Assembly: GCA_964551835.1 (NCBI GenBank) | Contig: CAZKEM010000081.1 | Span: forward strand, 1 to 18,516 | Direction of reading: 5' to 3' | DNA length: 18,516 bases | From: JAHDCC01 sp964551835 | Lineage (GTDB): Bacteria > Actinomycetota > Acidimicrobiia > Acidimicrobiales > SZUA-35 | Shown here: positions 14,279-18,516 of the stretch, one piece after another | How positions within the stretch are numbered: position 1 is the stretch's first letter | How the letters are laid out: every line of letters starts with the position of its first letter | The notes under the pieces: generated by a model | What the model was told of the DNA's origin: nothing | The model's database searches: none | What the model saw: the letters and a program-made list of their open reading frames with translations, nothing else | Position numbers and translations under genes: made by a program

Positions 14279-15181
14279 ATGGAATTTGTGAGACCTGCCC
14301 AATCGTCGACGCTGCGAGGCGCCATCGATGTGTTCGAATGGGACTTAGAAAATCTCCCCGTTTCCAATACGATCGTCTACGTCGGGTCGTCGCTCGGGGG
14401 TCGTGAGTATGCGGCCAGCTCGGTTGGCGCTGACACGAAAGCGTCGTTTGAAAACCTCCCAACCGACGGCTCCGACGTATTTGTTCGAATTTGGTATCGG
14501 TTTAATAGTGTCTGGGCGTCTATCGACGGCACGTTTACTTCCGCCGAATCCGGGAACGCTCCGGCAATAGTTCAACCCGGTTCAGTGCTTGACGGTTCAA
14601 CTCAAGAATTTACCTGGGATGCCAAAGGTCTGCCAGTCGAACAAGCTTGGATATATGCCGGCACGACCGTTGGGGGCTCAGAATTTTCATCGACTCTTGT
14701 CGGAACGGAAGCTGCCGTTTCAATTGACGGGTTGCCAACCGACGGCTCCGAGGTCAAAACTCGACTGTACTTCAAGACCGTCGGGTCATGGTATTTCACC
14801 GACCAACTCTTTACCGCTGCGAGCCCTGCCCCTGAGCCGGTTGTGGTTGCGGCAGTTCCGACCCGAGACGAACTGGTGCGAGAGTTGCAAACCCTTGCCG
14901 GAACGACCGCCGATGGCGATATTGGCCCTCAAAGTCGGGCGGCCTTTAATCGGAACTGGATCGGAAGACCGGAAAGCTTCGATCCGTCGTTTGCGTCCAA
15001 GTTCACCAACAATGAGATTCTGATTTCGTGGGTTAAACGCCGTCTCAACACGCGTTCTGGTCTCGGCTTGACCGTCGACGGCAACTTCGATTTAGAAACA
15101 GAGCAAGCTGTGAAGTCTCAGCTTGGTAACGGCGGTGTAGTGGCTTCTGAGTCGTTCCAAAAGCTGTTGGACCCTGGTTAA
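14279..15181 (+). CDS. Beta-sandwich repeat protein sharing the amidase's C-terminal module
   Basis: This 300-residue protein has no recognisable enzyme domain. Residues about 5-95 and 100-190 are two tandem Ig-like or carbohydrate-binding-like repeats, each running F-x-W-D ... V/AGTT/SxGG ... LPTDGS/E ... W, as in bacterial surface proteins with this repeat type. A Pro/Val/Ala-rich linker leads to a C-terminal module (about 205-300) clearly homologous to the amidase's: TADGDIGPQSRAAFNRNWIG, then KFTNNEILISWV, then LTVDGNF, then GGVVASESFQKLL. There is no signal peptide. Four bases separate it from the amidase stop, so the two are coexpressed. A joint role, such as binding wall or surface glycan for the amidase, is inferred. 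The GAGGG at 14266-14270 fixes the start. Confidence 0.7.
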   Translation: MEFVRPAQSSTLRGAIDVFEWDLENLPVSNTIVYVGSSLGGREYAASSVGADTKASFENLPTDGSDVFVRIWYRFNSVWASIDGTFTSAESGNAPAIVQPGSVLDGSTQEFTWDAKGLPVEQAWIYAGTTVGGSEFSSTLVGTEAAVSIDGLPTDGSEVKTRLYFKTVGSWYFTDQLFTAASPAPEPVVVAAVPTRDELVRELQTLAGTTADGDIGPQSRAAFNRNWIGRPESFDPSFASKFTNNEILISWVKRRLNTRSGLGLTVDGNFDLETEQAVKSQLGNGGVVASESFQKLLDPG

Positions 15182-15217
15182 CCTGCCAGTCGAGGTGTCT
15201 TCTTGAGGCATAGTTAG

Positions 15218-15231
15218 CGAACACCTGTTCG
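15218..15231. promoter_or_regulatory. LexA (SOS) box upstream of the SNF2 helicase gene
   Basis: CGAACACCTGTTCG is a 6-bp dyad around two central bases and fits the Gram-positive/actinobacterial SOS core CGAAC-N4-GTTCG exactly. With flanks, 15 of 16 positions match the mycobacterial form TCGAAC-N4-GTTCGA. It ends 19 bp before the GTG start, the expected place for repression. No second full match was noticed elsewhere in the window by eye. Confidence 0.75.
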
Positions 15232-15249
15232 ATTGAGTAGGCTGCGGGG

Positions 15250-18204
15250 GTGACATTACTTGAGGAGCCGTCGGTTTCCGCCAATCTTACGAACCCGCTT
15301 CGAGTGGGTCTCGAGGCGACCTTTGTCGCCGTCGAACCAGCGCGGGAATCTTGGTTTGCCCTGTGGGACCCAGACCAACCCGGAGCGTTGTTCGAAAATC
15401 AAACCGGGGAGTCCGATTTTGACACGGTAACGGTGCGGTTGCAGCGCCCGAGAACCCGGGGGACCGGATCGGTCCCGTTGACGGCCACAAAACTCACGAT
15501 TGAAGACGCCATCTCGTTGTTTACCCGGTTGCCGGCTTCCGCGTCGGTCACCACATCGATGAAAGCATGGTCGAGGGTGGTTCGGTTTGGGCTTGACGCT
15601 GTCGCACGAGCCCGTATTCTTCCGTGGGTAAGCCCTCAAGGTTGGGACACGTGGCGAGTCGACCCTCTCGACACGCAAGACATCGCCATGGTCGACGCGC
15701 TTGCATCTTCGTTGCCCGCGACCGGGTTTTGTTTACCGTCGTCGACCGGTTCTGGGCGGATCGTCAGTCCAAAGCACGCGGTCCGTGACTGCCTAGACGC
15801 CGTCGCCGACCATACGGTCCGTGCCGCAGCCAGCCAAGCCGGAATCCAGGCACCAGTGTTCGGTGACCACGCCCGGCTCAGAGTCCGACACCTTGGCCCG
15901 TGGGTTACCGACCTGGCGGCAGCTCATTGCGCGGCGTCATCGTTACTACTCCGGATCCACCCTCCAATCGAAAGAAAAGCAACAAAACATACGGGAGGTG
16001 GGGAGGTCCCTGGTCAAGATGTGGTAGGTGAGGTTGTGGAAGCTCACGACAGTCGTTGGACTGTGGTGGTCGAGTTACGGAGCCAGGAAGATCCATCGTT
16101 GGTGGTCCCTGCCGGAGATCTCGAGAACCTGGCACCCGAAATTCGCGGCCGGTTTGGTGACAGAGTCGACATCGATGTCTTGGTTGGGTTGCGCGCTGCC
16201 GTGGAGGCCTGCGCCGCTCTTATGCCGCTGCTTGAGCAGGTTCGGCCCAGTTCGTTGAAACTCGAAGAGGGTGAGCTGGACGAGCTGCTATCTGGCGTTG
16301 ATGCTTTGGCCGCAGCTGGCATCGACGTGCACTGGCCTTCAACGATGCTTACCCCGACGTTGAAACGGCGGCTGGTTGTGCATTCTGAGTTTGGACCCCA
16401 GTCCGCCATGCGTTCCACGATGGGTATCGACGGTCTCCTCGACGTTGACTGGGAGTTCTTGCTAGACGGCGTAGCTCTAAACTCGGCCGAACTTCAGTTA
16501 CTGTCTGACGCAAAGCGGTCGGTTGTTTCGCTCCGCGGTCGCTGGGTGAGAGTCGACTCCTCGACGTCGGCTTGGCTTCGAGCAAAGCCACCGAAGATGA
16601 CGGTTATCGACGGTCTTGCCGCCGCGCTAGGCTCGCCGTTGGCCGAATCAGAAGATGATGAGTCCGCGCCAGAGGTACTTATCGACGGTCCTCTGGCCGA
16701 AATGGTGGAACGGTTACAGACGTTCGATCGTTCAACTGAACAGCTGGAACCCGAAGGGCTTCAAGCGACTCTCCGGCCCTACCAACGGAAGGGCTTAGCA
16801 TGGTTGTCTGAACTGGCTGAGCTGGGCCTGGGTGCGTGCCTTGCTGACGACATGGGACTTGGAAAAACAATCCAAGTCCTTGCCTTGCATGAGCATCTTT
16901 GCCGGAATGACTCAGACATCAGCCCGCAGGAAAAGGGCGGTCCGACACTAGTGGTTTGCCCGACGTCTCTAATGAATAACTGGGAACGTGAAGCCGCCAA
17001 GTTTCTGCCAAACCTGACCGTACGTCGGTTCCACGGACCAAGGCGATGCCTCGATGGTTTGGACGAAACCGATTTAGTTGTCACGACCTACGGTGTCGTG
17101 CGAAGCGATCACGAAACCCTGTCGACAGTCGACTGGAGGTTGGTCGTCGCCGACGAAGCGCAACACGCCAAGAACCCGCAGTCGAATACGGCTAGGTCGC
17201 TGCGAAAGATACCGGCCTATTCACGTATAGCGATGACGGGTACTCCGGTCGAAAACCATTTAACCGAACTATGGTCGATCATCGACTGGGCCTTGCCGGG
17301 TTTGTTGGGCAACGTCGACCGCTTCCGCCGAGTTTTAGCTGTACCAATAGAACGAGATGGCGACAAAGATGCTACCGAAAAACTTCACCAACTAGTAGAG
17401 CCGTTTCTTATGCGGCGCCGCAAGACCGACCCTGGGATCGCCCCTGATTTGCCGCCTAAAACAGAACGCGACGTTGTTGTCCCCTTGAGCTCCGAACAGA
17501 TAACGCTTTACCGTGCGGCGGTCGAAGAAGCGCTGGACGAGCTCTCCAAAGCCAAGGGAATCAAGCGGCATGGCAGAATATTAGGTCTGCTGACGTCGCT
17601 CAAACAGATCACAAACCATCCTGCCCAGTACCTCGGGGAACCGGGGCCGCTGCATAGACGGTCAGGAAAGCTTGATGCCGTCGAACGGTTGATCGACACC
17701 GCCGTCGACGACGGCGAGTCTTCTTTGGTGTTCTCCCAATATGTGACGATGGGGAACTTGCTTGTCGATCACTTAACGAGTCGAGGGATTACCGTCGAGC
17801 TCCTTCACGGAGGCCTATCGGTCAAACAGCGCCAGCATCTGGTGGACAACTTTCAAGCCGGTGATCTCAACGTGTTGGTGTTATCGCTCAAAGCGGGCGG
17901 AACTGGGCTGAACCTAACCGAGGCCACAAATGTCATTCATTATGATCGTTGGTGGAACCCGGCGGTCGAAGACCAAGCCACTGACCGAGCGTACCGAATC
18001 GGTCAAGGTAAACCGGTAACCGTCCATCGACTCATTACCGAAGGCACCGTCGAAGATCGGGTGGCTGAACTGCTGCGCAACAAGCGGGAGCTATCAGACC
18101 GTGTACTCAACATTGGAGCTGGCTGGATCGGAAACTTGGATGACGACGACCTCGCCGCCCTAGTCACCTTAGAAGAATCTACTCTAGAAGGCGACAAACC
18201 GTGA
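15250..18204 (+). CDS. SNF2/RapA-family DNA helicase-like ATPase
   Basis: This 984-residue protein starts with GTG at 15250. Residues 1-500 are an accessory region (LTPTLKRRLVVHSEF and WEFLLDGVALNSAELQLL fit the SNF2-associated domain before bacterial helicases). The motor follows: LRPYQRKGLAWL (about 507-518), motif I DDMGLGKT (533-540, Lys539), CPTSLMNNWERE, motif II DEAQH (635-639), MTGTPVENHLTELWSI, then RecA-like lobe 2 with VFSQY, LHGGLSVKQR, LSLKAGGTGLNL, and motif VI QATDRAYRIGQ (909-919, Arg913 and Arg916). It is a DNA-translocating ATPase remodelling protein-DNA complexes, with no RING or nuclease domain seen. Its stop overlaps the SWIM gene start (GTGA at 18201-18204), and a LexA box lies just upstream. 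Confidence 0.95.
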   Translation: MTLLEEPSVSANLTNPLRVGLEATFVAVEPARESWFALWDPDQPGALFENQTGESDFDTVTVRLQRPRTRGTGSVPLTATKLTIEDAISLFTRLPASASVTTSMKAWSRVVRFGLDAVARARILPWVSPQGWDTWRVDPLDTQDIAMVDALASSLPATGFCLPSSTGSGRIVSPKHAVRDCLDAVADHTVRAAASQAGIQAPVFGDHARLRVRHLGPWVTDLAAAHCAASSLLLRIHPPIERKATKHTGGGEVPGQDVVGEVVEAHDSRWTVVVELRSQEDPSLVVPAGDLENLAPEIRGRFGDRVDIDVLVGLRAAVEACAALMPLLEQVRPSSLKLEEGELDELLSGVDALAAAGIDVHWPSTMLTPTLKRRLVVHSEFGPQSAMRSTMGIDGLLDVDWEFLLDGVALNSAELQLLSDAKRSVVSLRGRWVRVDSSTSAWLRAKPPKMTVIDGLAAALGSPLAESEDDESAPEVLIDGPLAEMVERLQTFDRSTEQLEPEGLQATLRPYQRKGLAWLSELAELGLGACLADDMGLGKTIQVLALHEHLCRNDSDISPQEKGGPTLVVCPTSLMNNWEREAAKFLPNLTVRRFHGPRRCLDGLDETDLVVTTYGVVRSDHETLSTVDWRLVVADEAQHAKNPQSNTARSLRKIPAYSRIAMTGTPVENHLTELWSIIDWALPGLLGNVDRFRRVLAVPIERDGDKDATEKLHQLVEPFLMRRRKTDPGIAPDLPPKTERDVVVPLSSEQITLYRAAVEEALDELSKAKGIKRHGRILGLLTSLKQITNHPAQYLGEPGPLHRRSGKLDAVERLIDTAVDDGESSLVFSQYVTMGNLLVDHLTSRGITVELLHGGLSVKQRQHLVDNFQAGDLNVLVLSLKAGGTGLNLTEATNVIHYDRWWNPAVEDQATDRAYRIGQGKPVTVHRLITEGTVEDRVAELLRNKRELSDRVLNIGAGWIGNLDDDDLAALVTLEESTLEGDKP

Positions 18205-18516
18205 CTTCAGATGGTGGCAGCTGGGCAACAAGGTGGATCGAAAATATAGAGGGTAGTTCGGTCTTTGATACAGAGGTAGTACGTGCTGGCGCTCGACTCG
18301 CTCGGAAGCGGCCGTTCACCGACGTCGAAGTCGCGCCAGGACTTGTTTCGGCCCAGATCGAACATCGCGGCGCCACCTATTCGGTCCAGCTCGGGGTTGG
18401 GGTTCTGTCCGACGACCAGTGGGACCGATTTTGTGACCGGTTGTTGACGCTGCCGGCGAAAGCTGTAGCGCTGCTATTGGGCGAACTCCCAATCGAGTTT
18501 GCCGATAGTGACGTGG
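18201..18516 (+). CDS. SWIM zinc-finger family protein, N-terminal part, cut by window edge
   Basis: A frame opens with GTG at 18201 inside the helicase stop and runs off the right edge (105 codons). Features typical of the SNF2-partner SWIM proteins are present: a basic GARLARKRPFTDVEVAPGLV stretch, a beta segment ending in YSVQLGVGVL, DDQWDRFCDRL, and ALLLGELPIEF. The zinc-binding SWIM motif itself lies beyond the window, so the family is assigned by N-terminal pattern and by the conserved SNF2-SWIM pairing in actinomycetes. SWIM domains bind DNA or protein; the protein probably works with the helicase under the same promoter. Confidence 0.7.
   Translation, partial: MTSDGGSWATRWIENIEGSSVFDTEVVRAGARLARKRPFTDVEVAPGLVSAQIEHRGATYSVQLGVGVLSDDQWDRFCDRLLTLPAKAVALLLGELPIEFADSDV

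Noticed and set aside
13366..15181. Prophage assignment for the amidase cassette
   Set aside because: No holin, structural, integrase or attachment-site signal is nearby; gnd and a helicase flank it directly.

Overview
The window is bacterial, about half G+C, and reads best as an actinomycete, possibly from the Acidimicrobiia. This is inferred from gene content: a secreted streptogrisin-like protease with a long pro-region, a SNF2 helicase paired with a SWIM protein, many GTG/TTG starts, and promoters that look leaderless. No rRNA, tRNA, CRISPR array, transposase or integrase was seen.

Layout. 1-1640 (-): secreted S1 serine protease, cut by the left edge. 1994-2377 (+): VOC-fold protein. 2410-3851 (+): a DUF454 membrane protein overlapping a PPP-type metallophosphoesterase by 4 nt. 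3853-5316 (-): a membrane protein that looks like a degenerate HAD-UbiA fusion, convergent with the phosphoesterase across one base pair. 5538-9393 (+): a tightly overlapping three-gene operon of PadR regulator, ABC ATPase and 10-TM FtsX/MacB-type permease, headed by twin copies of ATACTNAGTAT at the regulator's own start. 9442-10076 (+): a beta-propeller gene broken by a -1 frameshift. 10159-11463 (-): an AAA ATPase of the DUF4143 family with two 26-bp palindrome-containing repeats upstream. 11770-13224 (+): 6-phosphogluconate dehydrogenase. 13366-15181 (+): a peptidoglycan amidase followed by a beta-sandwich repeat protein, both ending in the same roughly 100-residue module. 15250-18516 (+): SNF2-family helicase and the start of a SWIM zinc-finger protein (cut by the right edge), preceded by a near-perfect actinobacterial/Gram-positive LexA (SOS) box.

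How the genes work together. PadR probably represses its own ABC exporter operon. The SNF2 and SWIM genes probably form an SOS-inducible DNA-transaction unit. The two-gene amidase cassette is the least conventional part: cell-wall hydrolase chemistry with no visible signal peptide, a duplicated wall-binding-like module shared with a non-enzymatic partner, and no phage genes beside it. The remaining genes are housekeeping or standalone accessory genes.
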